Shown here: in pieces, positions 1 through 9,405 of the stretch
Layout of the letters: each line of letters opens with the position of its first letter
Numbering within the stretch: the stretch's first letter is position 1
Origin: Lachnospiraceae bacterium
GTDB lineage: Bacteria > Bacillota > Clostridia > Lachnospirales > Lachnospiraceae
NCBI GenBank assembly: GCA_014804605.1
Contig: JAAUZM010000049.1
Coordinates: 1 to 32,712, forward strand
Direction of reading: 5' to 3'
Length of the DNA: 32,712 nucleotides
The notes under the pieces: generated by a model
Seen by the model: only the letters and a program-made list of their open reading frames with translations
Told to the model about the DNA's origin: nothing
Databases searched by the model: none
Translations under genes and position numbers: made by a program

Positions 1-118
1 GAGGTCTATGGATTAGACAAAACATTACGCGAGTAGACTCGCATAAGATGATTTCCACTTCCCGGACATCTGATTTCCAGATTTCCGGAAGTGCGATTTC
101 ATCGCACAAGAATATTCA
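1..118 (+). mobile_element. Right end of an IS21-family element (3' end of istB, codons REVYGLDKTLRE-stop, plus terminal sequence), partial
   Basis: Positions 1-118 are the exact reverse complement of 30144-30261, the istB end of the complete IS. They end in ...AAGAATATTCA, matching the IS terminus TGAATATTCTT. Confidence 0.85.
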
Positions 119-385
119 AGTATCGGGGTTTCCGTGATAATATCCGGCTTTTGCCTACAAGTATAAACTATTAGGCAAAAGAACCCCAGAATAACCGTTC
201 GCACCCTTGCTAATGTAAAAATTCCCTTAAAAACACACAAAAATAATGTAAATTTCAAAGCTATGTATTGCCGAAAGTGGCGGATTTACGGGCTTTCTCG
301 GCTTTCCGTGTCCGTATCTACCAAGAAAGGAGACACCATTAAATGCTACAGTTATCGCTCTATGAATATAGAAATAAACAATTTT

Positions 386-2890
386 CTATTCTACATTCTC
401 ACATTTGTCATCCAAAATATTCTCAACCAAAAGTTCACGAATAGACCCAGTTACTCTATTAATATGAAAATAATCATGATTATATAGAGCTTTATCAATG
501 ATTATATTTTCAAAATAACACTCTTCAAATTTACAATTTATAAATATAATATCAACTTTATCTGTTATTCCAAATAAAACATTTTTAAAGGTAATATTTT
601 CAAAACTAACCTTTGCAAAAGAGCAATAGCTAAATGTTACACACCTCATTATACCGTTCTTAAACTTGCAATCTGAAATTTCAGAATGTCTTATAGTCGT
701 GTCCGATAAAAAAATTTTCATAGTCTCAAATACACAAAAAAACGCATTAGAGATAAGGCATGATTGCATCACAACGTATACTCCTTGCATAAAATGGTAT
801 CTAAGGTTAATAGTTTCATAATCTTTAAATTCTATATGTTTCGTAAAATGCGTAAATACAGAATAATTTCTCAAAAAAAATCTTTCCAAAGCCTTAATAT
901 GCATATTACATAGCTTAAAAATATTATCTGGATTAATTTGCATGTATTTTTTTTTACGTTTAAACAATTCATGTGCACTTATCGCATTTACTACTGCAGA
1001 TAATGTTGATAATATTACAGAACGTTTATAGCTATTACCTAGGTCAAATATTTTCTTGTTCTCATTTTGTATCAATAATTTCATAAACTGTTTGCTATCC
1101 ATAAATAATGATGTTTTCATTAAGGATTGTTTATTAATTTTTTCCAAGTCCTTATCATCCATACAAACAAGATAATCCTCTAGAAACTCAAAAGTCTCAA
1201 TTTCAATCCGCTTATAATTCCCAAGTTGATACCATATCGCAAAATTTTCCTCTCCGCACTTTAAAAAGTCTGCATAATATTCATAAATTTTTTCTGCAAC
1301 TAAATATTGTCGAAAAGATTTATGAGAAAAAGAAATATAATCTTGCCGGTTCTTTTCCAAGGTAAAAAAATGTTGTCGAAACAAATAAACCTGAATTTCA
1401 AATAAGAACGCATCAACTTCATCATTTTGAAATTCCTGAATATACTCTTTCAGCTCATCATATTTAATTATATCAACATTTTTTGAAGTCATAATAAAAG
1501 CTATATCCCTTAATATCATCCTATATTTTTGGTATTCTTTGGGATCTGTTATCTGTATGGTATTATCTTCTTTAAATTTGCCACTAATAGTCCAATCAAT
1601 AAACAATTTATAAATATGTGCTTTACTGTAAGGCTTTACTTCTTCCAACTCATCCTCAAAAATTCGTGCTGTCATATATAATATAAGTTTATTTGAAGCT
1701 ACCGAAATAAGTTTTCTCTCCCTCAAGCCTTCTAGCGTAATTTTAACATTCTTGTGTTCATTTACTAATTGCCATTTTTTTATCCATTTGCTAACCTGTT
1801 CTTCTGTAAAATCATTTAAATATACCTGGGGATATATAGTAATATTTACTCTTTTAATATAAGTGGTACTTCTAGAAGATAAAACAATGGACAAATTATT
1901 ATAATCTGTCAACCCCTTGATTTGTTTAAAATACAGCAGTTCCTTTTCTTCACTCAGCTGCTGGAGTTCATCAAATCCATCTAAAAGCAATACATACCGT
2001 ACATTGTGTTCCTCTTGATCTAATCTGAATGGCAGATTGTATTTTCTTTTACAATATTCACATATCCCTGATTTAATATCATTAGCATAAGTCAATACAT
2101 CAATTAAAGGTATGTATAAAAAACTTTCTTTTTGCCTTCCAATCATCATTTTTAATGTTGAAGATTTTCCTGCACCATAATCTCCTAACATAAGCAATAA
2201 TCGATTATCACCAAAATAGTTATAATTATCAAAAAAATCCCAACAACTTGTATATTCCTCTCTTTGATCTTTAAATTGATATGTTATTGCATATGGAACA
2301 AATAATTTTTCAAGAGTATGTGCTGAATTGCCATATATAGCTTCCTGATACAAAAACTTCTGTCTTGCCAATAAATCCTTCTTTGTTACAAAATTAATTT
2401 TCATGGAATCCCATAATTTATGTACTACAAAATTTGTGTCTAAAACTAATACATCTGCATCTTTTTTTGCTTCACTTTCCATACTTCTTATCAAAGTACT
2501 AATTACATCTTCAGCTTGAACAATATCTATCGGAAAATATACTAGAAATGTAGCAACAAGATTATCAAATGTGCCATTGTCATATAAAAAAGATTCTAAT
2601 TGATTAATATCCAAAAAATATAAAAGGAATTCCTTTACCCTTTTGGACTTATAATAAATCTTTTTTTCTTTTAATATTTTACTCAGATTTTTTTCAACCA
2701 TTTTATATAGTTTTGTCTCTGGTAATTGTTCTACTTTTTCATACGTTAGTCCGCCAATTGTAGCTCCACTACCTATTGTAGAAAATATTTCTGCCGACTC
2801 AGGATCAAGACCACTTTGTGTACATAGAGTATATATCGCCAGTTTTAATAAATATTCAATTGCACTTTTAGGATTATATTTAAGTCCCAT
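386..2890 (-). CDS. NACHT/STAND-type P-loop NTPase (bacterial NLR-like) with pentapeptide-repeat-like C-terminus; candidate anti-phage protein
   Basis: 834 aa. Walker A LLLMLGDYGAGKSST; Walker B/NACHT box YVLLLDGFDEL; SSRS sensor-like motif; C-terminal CKFKNGIMRCVTFSYCSFAKVSFENITFKNVLF resembles pentapeptide beta-helix. Strong RBS (AGGAGG) upstream. Confidence 0.75.
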   Translation of the reverse strand: MGLKYNPKSAIEYLLKLAIYTLCTQSGLDPESAEIFSTIGSGATIGGLTYEKVEQLPETKLYKMVEKNLSKILKEKKIYYKSKRVKEFLLYFLDINQLESFLYDNGTFDNLVATFLVYFPIDIVQAEDVISTLIRSMESEAKKDADVLVLDTNFVVHKLWDSMKINFVTKKDLLARQKFLYQEAIYGNSAHTLEKLFVPYAITYQFKDQREEYTSCWDFFDNYNYFGDNRLLLMLGDYGAGKSSTLKMMIGRQKESFLYIPLIDVLTYANDIKSGICEYCKRKYNLPFRLDQEEHNVRYVLLLDGFDELQQLSEEKELLYFKQIKGLTDYNNLSIVLSSRSTTYIKRVNITIYPQVYLNDFTEEQVSKWIKKWQLVNEHKNVKITLEGLRERKLISVASNKLILYMTARIFEDELEEVKPYSKAHIYKLFIDWTISGKFKEDNTIQITDPKEYQKYRMILRDIAFIMTSKNVDIIKYDELKEYIQEFQNDEVDAFLFEIQVYLFRQHFFTLEKNRQDYISFSHKSFRQYLVAEKIYEYYADFLKCGEENFAIWYQLGNYKRIEIETFEFLEDYLVCMDDKDLEKINKQSLMKTSLFMDSKQFMKLLIQNENKKIFDLGNSYKRSVILSTLSAVVNAISAHELFKRKKKYMQINPDNIFKLCNMHIKALERFFLRNYSVFTHFTKHIEFKDYETINLRYHFMQGVYVVMQSCLISNAFFCVFETMKIFLSDTTIRHSEISDCKFKNGIMRCVTFSYCSFAKVSFENITFKNVLFGITDKVDIIFINCKFEECYFENIIIDKALYNHDYFHINRVTGSIRELLVENILDDKCENVE

Positions 2891-3134
2891 ATGCTTCCTC
2901 CTGATGCTTTACAATAGTTTTAAATTAACCAAAATCTTCACTATAAAAATAGGTTAACTTATATATCATAATTTTGCATATTAAAAGTTTCTAAATCAAC
3001 TACAATAAATTTCCTTAATTTCAATCCATATCTTTATACTTTCTCAATTGTTCCAATTTCTTATAACCTTAATATTGTATAGTCACCCAGAATGTTATTA
3101 TACCTTGCCAGGTCTTTTCTCATTTCAACACTAA

Positions 3135-4450
3135 TTAGTCACAATCAATATTATCTATGAATACAGCAAACCTCCTTACAATTTCTATTCTCTCTTTAAC
3201 TTGTTTTCTGTAATGATATGGTTTACATGCGCCATCTTGGTACTCACTATACAAACTCGCAATCCAGAAGAACGTTTTTCCCATTATATCATCTCGGATA
3301 CATACATTACCATTAACTGACTGGGGACCATTACTTACCTGTTTTTCATACCCCTTTATCATATCATAATAACTTTTTTCAAGGCTTTTTTCATAATTGG
3401 AATAATGTGCCTTATTTATCAACCACTGTATATTATTAGATTTTGTCCTTAATGCTATTGTCAAAAACAAAATTTCAAATGTCATAATACTGCTATCTTT
3501 TATTTCTTCACTCCAAATCAGTTTATGGATAGTTTCTGCCTTATTGAAAATTCTCTCTTGCGTTCTAATATCCAATCCCGACATTATGTCATAGAAAATT
3601 TTTCTACTTCTTGTTCTTCTCCCTGCAAAAATTCGAACATTGAAGTATATGTCTCATATTTCTTGATATACTGTTCAGCCTTTCCGTTATCCAAATTAAT
3701 CTTAAATGATATAAATTTTCTGAGATATGTATCTACATTAATTTCTCCATATATTTCTTTGATAGAATATTCAATCTGCGTCTTATCCATTGAAACAATT
3801 ACGATAACATTCTTTAAGTCTGTAAATATATGATGTAAACGCTCCAACACTTTTATTGTATACTCTGGTAAACATCTATCCAACTCATCGACTATTATTA
3901 CAACTGTCTTTCTATCAGCAATTTTTTGTATTCCCTTTCTTGTCGCTTCTAATGCGCTTTTAAATCCATATAATGAATCAAAACTATTATCCTCTTCTTC
4001 CATTCTTTCTTCTATTGTATTCGTAGCTATTTCTACCAAGTCAATTCCTACTTTGTTTTTACACAATTCACTTGCAACTGCCTTCAAAGTTTCTTTCGTT
4101 GTTTCCCATGCCATTTTTTTCGCAACATCTCTTTGTTCCGATGTGAAAACATTTAATTCTCTGTCTGTAGCATCTAACATAGCGGCAATAATAGCAATGG
4201 CTGGTTCTTCATAATAATCATACTTCCAACAATCATAATGAAAAACAAAATATCTATTGTCACCTGTCTCCTCAGATTGTATCTCTTTTATTTCTTCTTC
4301 GAATTTTTCTAAAACAAATGATTTTCCACTGCCCCAGAAACCATTTAGTCCGAAACAGCATCCTTGCTTATTCTCAGAAATTATTTTTACTAAACTCTTT
4401 AATTTCTCTATGAATCCACCTCTACCCAACACATCCAATTTTTCTCCCAT
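3135..4450 (-). pseudogene. KAP-family P-loop NTPase, apparently split by a 1-nt frameshift into ORFs 3584-4450 (NTPase core) and 3135-3584 (C-terminal part)
   Basis: N-terminal ORF has Walker A GLNGFWGSGKSFVLEKFEEEI, FHYDCWKY and Walker B VVIIVDELDRCLPEYTIKVLERLHHIF (KAP signatures). The C-terminal ORF starts SGLDIRTQERIFNKAETIHKLI, which reads as a direct continuation. The stop and next ATG overlap (TAATG) just after the homopolymers AAAAATTTT. Confidence 0.7.
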
Positions 4451-4633
4451 ACCTTTTCCTCCTCCATATCATTAAATAATTATTCCGTTCTGCCCCACAA
4501 GTACTGCCAAATTCTGGATACCACATGCTACCGTAGCACACAAACAATTTTTTCATTATCTCATATATAAAATACCATAAACTACAAATTTCGCAAACCT
4601 CTTAGCGAAACTTTAAACAATCTGGCAACCCCT

Positions 4634-4687
4634 ACAATTTGGCAAAACTAAACCTTTTGGCAAAAGTCGGAAGTTTCGCCAAATTGT
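4634..4687. repeat. Intergenic inverted repeat ACAATTTGGC...GCCAAATTGT
   Basis: Perfect 10-bp arms at 4634-4643 and 4678-4687. GGCAA motifs occur at 4624, 4641 and 4659 (17-18 bp spacing). A second TTTCGCCAAAT copy is at 4814. Confidence 0.55.
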
Positions 4688-4986
4688 GTCCATCTATCCC
4701 CAATCGCTACGTTATCAGCGGTATCCAAAAACGTCAAAAAGAGGAGTCCACCAACTACTCCGGTGAACCCCTCCAATCCTAAAAACCCTTAATTTCAAGC
4801 CATTTCTCTACACTTTCGCCAAATCGTTCAAAAATCCTATGGCATCAATTTTGAATAGCCGCCTGTGCTACAATAAATCATTAATCATATAATTATTTTT
4901 TTTAAAACCTTCCGCATAGCATTCTTCTTTCAGATATTCATTCCTTCTGATAGCGGATATCCTTTGAAGATTCGTTTATGTGGAAA

Positions 4987-5319
4987 TCACTGCTCTTCCT
5001 GCTCCATAACAGCATTGAACTCTCTCACAATCTCATCATATAATTCCTGCCGAAACTGCCTTGTTACAGGATAGGCAATATCCTGATATACATCTTTTCC
5101 GTTATCATCCAGCCGCCCAGTCTTGTAGTCCGGCATCGATACAAATACATTGCCTTTCTGTGAAATGCCGATACGGATTCCGGTCACTTTAAATACGTCA
5201 TTTAAGATAACGGAAGCATTTGCCTTAAGGCAACCCTCCTGTTCCTTCATAGGGTTTACAGTTACTTTAATGCTCATGCCGCCTGCATTGATTGTGTTAG
5301 TATTATCATTTTCCTTCAT
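4987..5319 (-). CDS. spoVG: SpoVG family protein
   Basis: 110 aa. MSIKVTVNPMKEQEGCLKANASVILNDVFKVTGIRI...VFVSMPDYKTG...DIAYPVTRQFRQELYDEIVREF is characteristic of SpoVG. Confidence 0.85.
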   Translation of the reverse strand: MKENDNTNTINAGGMSIKVTVNPMKEQEGCLKANASVILNDVFKVTGIRIGISQKGNVFVSMPDYKTGRLDDNGKDVYQDIAYPVTRQFRQELYDEIVREFNAVMEQEEQ

Positions 5320-5478
5320 ATCTGCCTCTTTCTGCGCTGCTGCATCTATAGATACATTTTCGCGCTCTTATTTTTCAGCATTTTCCGCCTGAAGTTTTTT
5401 TCATATGCTTTTCAGGTTTTTTAAATATTTCAGATTTTCTCTGAAACATTTTTCCGGCTCCGCCGGAGTTTGTCTCCT

Positions 5479-5787
5479 CTACGTTTTTAAAGTTGCAAGG
5501 TTTTTGGAATTCTTTACGTTCATTTCGCTTTTGTAAAATCCCACCAGATATCCTGCTACAACATCCGCCATATCTCCCTGCTTCCTACAAAGCTCTTCCG
5601 CAGTCACAAAAAGCATATCCTCCATCAAAAGATAAAGATAGCTGTTCATATCCTGCCTTTTCAATTCCTTTATGGCTTCCATTGCCCTGCCGCTTAATGA
5701 TGTCTGTGTTTTGGTGAAGCTGATGCCGGATGGCTGGTATGCCATGCCCGGCAGTTTCTTTTTCTGTGTTCCTGTCTGATTTCCCAA
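5479..5787 (-). CDS. Conserved small mobile-element protein (hypothetical), TTG start
   Basis: 102 aa ORF with protein-like composition and an RBS (AAAAGGAGCAGGGAA-TTG). Overlaps the 3' end of the upstream ORF out of frame by ~200 nt. Confidence 0.55.
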   Translation of the reverse strand: MGNQTGTQKKKLPGMAYQPSGISFTKTQTSLSGRAMEAIKELKRQDMNSYLYLLMEDMLFVTAEELCRKQGDMADVVAGYLVGFYKSEMNVKNSKNLATLKT

Positions 5788-6535
5788 TTCCCTGCTCCTT
5801 TTCTATCCCTGTTTCAAAGCCTGCCCTCTGCTTCTCTTTTTTCATATCAAATACTTTTTCTATCCCTTTAAGCACCTGCCCTGCTACGGAAAGAGCAGTA
5901 TTGCAAAGACCGTACACCATAAGTTTGGGTGCGGTGGCAAGCACAGGCAGAAGTGAAGAGACAGGAGGCGGTTCTGCCTGAATGCGTACCGCCGCCATAT
6001 ATTGTGCACTCTGGATCACAGCCTTTGTGATGTCGTAGATATGTTCCGGGTTCTGGGAATCATGGCAGCGGCATAAGTCGCTGATATTTTCTACATAGTT
6101 CTTATCAATACCGTAGATTTCTTTCTCCACTGCTTCCCTCACATAATCCTGAACATTGCCTGATTTCGCATGGAGCAGAGCAAGTATCTCCTTTTCATTT
6201 TCTTTATCCAACCGCCATATCTCCGGTCTTTCTCTTCCGTTGGTGTCTGAAATGTCAAAAACATGGTCTACATATGGTCTGTAATGGTTTGAATCTATAA
6301 TGGCAATTCCCTTACTGCCCCTGCGTACATATCTACCCTTATCTTTCCATTCACTGTAGGTCTTTACCATCTCCGCATCTGGTCTCTGGGCGTAGAGCAG
6401 GCTGGCATTCTCAAATCCCATCTGGTAATGGACTGCCGAAAACTTTAAAAAATTACTCCATGATACTTCATCCTGAATGATCTTGGGAACGATCTCCCGG
6501 TAAATATCTTTTGTATAAATAATACCCTTCATCAC
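5585..6535 (-). CDS. ArdC/LtrC-like N-terminal domain protein of conjugative elements
   Basis: 316 aa. N-terminus WSNFLKFSAVHYQMGFENASLLYAQRPDAEMVKTYSEWKDKGRYVRRGSKGIAII resembles the ArdC/LtrC-type domain common in Firmicutes ICEs. Confidence 0.6.
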   Translation of the reverse strand: MMKGIIYTKDIYREIVPKIIQDEVSWSNFLKFSAVHYQMGFENASLLYAQRPDAEMVKTYSEWKDKGRYVRRGSKGIAIIDSNHYRPYVDHVFDISDTNGRERPEIWRLDKENEKEILALLHAKSGNVQDYVREAVEKEIYGIDKNYVENISDLCRCHDSQNPEHIYDITKAVIQSAQYMAAVRIQAEPPPVSSLLPVLATAPKLMVYGLCNTALSVAGQVLKGIEKVFDMKKEKQRAGFETGIEKEQGIGKSDRNTEKETAGHGIPAIRHQLHQNTDIIKRQGNGSHKGIEKAGYEQLSLSFDGGYAFCDCGRAL

Positions 6536-6571
6536 TTCCCTCCTTCCTCTGCCCCATGATCCTGTATCTTC

Positions 6572-8791
6572 CTATAACCATGACGGTCTTCCACACATGA
6601 CGATCTTTCCTGTAGAATAGACCGGGCGGAATACCACATAACCCTTGGAAGAAGATGCATCCACAAGATAACCGTTCCCGGCATAGATTGCCACATGGGA
6701 GATATTTTTATATCTGCTATTTCTGGTAAAGCTGTAGAAAATCAAATCTCCCGGCTGGATATCCTCATAAGCAACTTCGCACCCCCTGTCAGATAGAAGC
6801 TGCCCCTGTGATGCGGCAGTGTTGGAGCCATGATAGGAAAGAGTGATGCCTGCCTCTTTATAGGAATAGTAAGTGAGGGAACTGCAATCATAATAATCGC
6901 CGCTGTCACGCTTTGCCTGACTGTAAGTTTTCCCCAGCCTTGCAAGGGCGTTCTTTACTGCCTGTGATCCCACATCACCGCCAAGGTTAAGGTTTTCTGC
7001 TTCCTCTGGTGTCAAACTCCCTGCTCCCGGACTACCATAACCGCCTGTAAGTCCTTCTATATTTTCCAGTATTTCCGGTGACATCAGGTATCGTAAGATT
7101 TCCGTTTCTTCCTCCGTAAAAATCCCTGTGCTGATGATATCCTTACTGGATAAGAGCGTAATGCGTACTTCCTTTATTGTTATCTCCACTTCCTCCGTCC
7201 TTATGGTGACATTCCCATAAAAATCTTCTTCCTCATAAGACTGTTCCACGATCTCTGTGCGGTATGCGATATCCAGAAAAGTCATTTCATCAAAAGTATC
7301 TTTTAATAACCGTCTGTTCTTCTCCGTCATTACCGTTGCGGTATCGCCAAACCCATGCTTTACCATGTAGACCATGAGGATATCTGCCATGTTATCCGGC
7401 TCTCCGTCGCCCTCATAGTCCTCATAAATAAGCTCCGTCTCATCCCCACTGCCGGGATCGACAAGCTCTTCCTGCACCTTTTCCCTGAAATCCTCCGTAT
7501 ATTCCGCAAGCACCTCCACCGCTCCCGGCTCTTCTGTCAGCTTCGGGAGCAGGATGGAGAATGGGGAATTGAATAAGAGTGTGATGATAAGGACTATAAT
7601 AAACGCCGGGATAAAGGCAGGGAGCAGGGTTGCACCTATGGAAAGAAGTTTTCCTGCAACTGCTGCTTTTACTTTCCCAACCAGCAAATCTTTCGCCACC
7701 TTTAAAAGACTGTCTTTCTGCTCTTCCATCGAAAATTTATCCGTAGCGTAGGAGAGCAGCCTAAAAGCGGCTGCCCTGTCCTTCCTTTTCTTGCTGTTGC
7801 TGCGGCTGTTATCCTTTTTCGTATCCTTATTTTTTCCTTTGTCCTTTTTGCTCTTTTTATCATTCTCGCCTGCCTTGTCCTTCCTGCCAGAGATATTTCC
7901 GTTACGCTGACTGATGGAATCCCCGGCATTTCTTTTTTTGATATGTCTGGTGTTGGCATTATCTACAGGAGGGTTATTCTGCATCTGTGATAAAACTGGT
8001 TCACCTGCACCCTGTATTTGAAGCGGTGTTGCTTCAATCCGGTAAGCCTCTGATATTTTTGCTGTCCCTACTCTTTTTTCTGTATCTGCTTTTCTGCCTG
8101 CATTTTCCCCTCCTGCTTTCGGGCGGCTGTATTTCTCTTTTCCGGACTTGAAAAATTTCTTCCTCTTATATTGGGAAATCTGTTCATCCCTTCTGCTAGA
8201 AAAAGACGGTGCATAGCAGGCGGCAGAAGAATTTTCTGCTTTATTTTCTGATGAAAGTTTCTGCTCCTTCTCTTTTTTCCCTTTACGTTCTTTCAGAGTA
8301 AAATTATCTGCCCTCTTAATGCTGAATGGTACATCTGATTTCCTATGAAGGACTGATCCTGTTGTCTTTATGGTATTTTCATGGTAAGCGGAAGGTCTCT
8401 GTACCTGATGTTGCTGCTCTGGCTGTTTCCCCTGTGGAACAGATTCTTTCTGATATTCCTGTAGTGGTCTTTTCACATGGAGATTTCCTAATGCCGCATA
8501 ATCTCTGTTCCTGATTCCGCTTACATTTCCATACTCCTGCTGATAGGATTTTGCTGTTTCATCTGTAAAAAAATCCCCTGCATCCATGACAGTATTGGAT
8601 CGGCTCTGTACCTGCGCCTGTATTCCTGTACCTGTCCCCGGAAGATTTTTCTGCCGGATTGCATCCTGCTTCTCTTTCGGGGAGAAGTTTGCAGTATTCT
8701 CTATATATTTCTTTCCCTGCCCTGCATAATGGATTTTCCTGTCTGCTTTCTGCCTGACTGTGAAACGCCTGTCCGTCCTTTTTATCCTCAT
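6572..8791 (-). CDS. NlpC/P60 (C40) cell-wall hydrolase of the conjugation module (CD1108-like)
   Basis: 739 aa. Lys-rich low-complexity N-terminus, TM segment ATLLPAFIPAFIIVLIITLLF, C-terminal P60 domain with DCSSL, HVAIYAGNGYLVDAS. 4-nt overlap with upstream ORF. Confidence 0.85.
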   Translation of the reverse strand: MRIKRTDRRFTVRQKADRKIHYAGQGKKYIENTANFSPKEKQDAIRQKNLPGTGTGIQAQVQSRSNTVMDAGDFFTDETAKSYQQEYGNVSGIRNRDYAALGNLHVKRPLQEYQKESVPQGKQPEQQHQVQRPSAYHENTIKTTGSVLHRKSDVPFSIKRADNFTLKERKGKKEKEQKLSSENKAENSSAACYAPSFSSRRDEQISQYKRKKFFKSGKEKYSRPKAGGENAGRKADTEKRVGTAKISEAYRIEATPLQIQGAGEPVLSQMQNNPPVDNANTRHIKKRNAGDSISQRNGNISGRKDKAGENDKKSKKDKGKNKDTKKDNSRSNSKKRKDRAAAFRLLSYATDKFSMEEQKDSLLKVAKDLLVGKVKAAVAGKLLSIGATLLPAFIPAFIIVLIITLLFNSPFSILLPKLTEEPGAVEVLAEYTEDFREKVQEELVDPGSGDETELIYEDYEGDGEPDNMADILMVYMVKHGFGDTATVMTEKNRRLLKDTFDEMTFLDIAYRTEIVEQSYEEEDFYGNVTIRTEEVEITIKEVRITLLSSKDIISTGIFTEEETEILRYLMSPEILENIEGLTGGYGSPGAGSLTPEEAENLNLGGDVGSQAVKNALARLGKTYSQAKRDSGDYYDCSSLTYYSYKEAGITLSYHGSNTAASQGQLLSDRGCEVAYEDIQPGDLIFYSFTRNSRYKNISHVAIYAGNGYLVDASSSKGYVVFRPVYSTGKIVMCGRPSWL

Positions 8792-9405
8792 AGGCTTCCC
8801 TGTCCATTCTCCTTATACCATTTCGTCATGAATACGCTGCGGTCAGGAAATGGGGGAAGGGGCGTTCCATACGGACAGGCGTTTAAGATATCCCTGCCTG
8901 TCTGCACATAAGAGAGGATCTCTTTGTAATACGCTGTGTTGGCAAGGAAATATCTGTCCTTCATTTTCGCACCTGCCTTTCCTTCCATCTTTCCGCAAAA
9001 AGACAATTCCCCTTTAGCAAGGGCTTCCAGACTGCATAAGGCATTATGGAATTTCAGATAATCACATAAACTTTGATACCCGGCTTTCCTATCACCTTTC
9101 TTTATGGCATTTTCAAGAAGCGTTAAGAATAGGGCGGATTCCTTTCTTGCAGGCAGTACTCCGAATGATGTTTTCGCTTCCCCTTCCCGGAAAAAATCCA
9201 CACGGTATAAAAGTTCCTTACCTTTGGGTATCTTTCCTTCTGTCTGGATATCCGCCACTGGCAAAGGCAGCGCCTTTAAGAGCACTGCCTTGTCATCTTC
9301 CTTATATACAAATGTAATGAGCGGGATTCCCTTCTTCCTCTCTGCTCCGGTAATCCTTATATCCGCTAAAAATTCCATCAGGGCTTTTTCAATGCTTTTC
9401 TTCAT
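8788..9405 (-). CDS. Conserved hypothetical protein of conjugation module
   Basis: ORF 8788-9477. The ATG at 9403-9405 (MKKSIEKALMEF) has an upstream GGGAGG RBS and is the likelier start. Sits in a tight operon between virB4 and the P60 gene. Confidence 0.6.
   Translation of the reverse strand: MKKSIEKALMEFLADIRITGAERKKGIPLITFVYKEDDKAVLLKALPLPVADIQTEGKIPKGKELLYRVDFFREGEAKTSFGVLPARKESALFLTLLENAIKKGDRKAGYQSLCDYLKFHNALCSLEALAKGELSFCGKMEGKAGAKMKDRYFLANTAYYKEILSYVQTGRDILNACPYGTPLPPFPDRSVFMTKWYKENGQGSL

Noticed and set aside
263-487. 74-aa plus-strand ORF and the many other 60-120 aa plus-strand ORFs in the track
   Set aside because: They lie mostly antisense to well-supported minus-strand genes, with biased composition and no recognisable domains or RBS.
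3595-3603. Programmed -1 ribosomal frameshift in the KAP gene
   Set aside because: In-frame codons GAA AAA TTT TCT do not form a canonical slippery heptamer with re-pairing in the -1 frame; a 1-nt homopolymer indel is simpler.
5459-5473. CCGGCTCCGCCGG hairpin downstream of the 102-aa ORF as an intrinsic terminator
   Set aside because: Short stem and followed by A-rich rather than U-rich sequence in the direction of transcription; too weak to call.
6742-6945. Small minus-strand ORFs inside the P60 and other genes (also 7702-7959, 8559-8807, 9577-9795, 12594-12866)
   Set aside because: Alternate-frame shadows of larger, better-supported genes.
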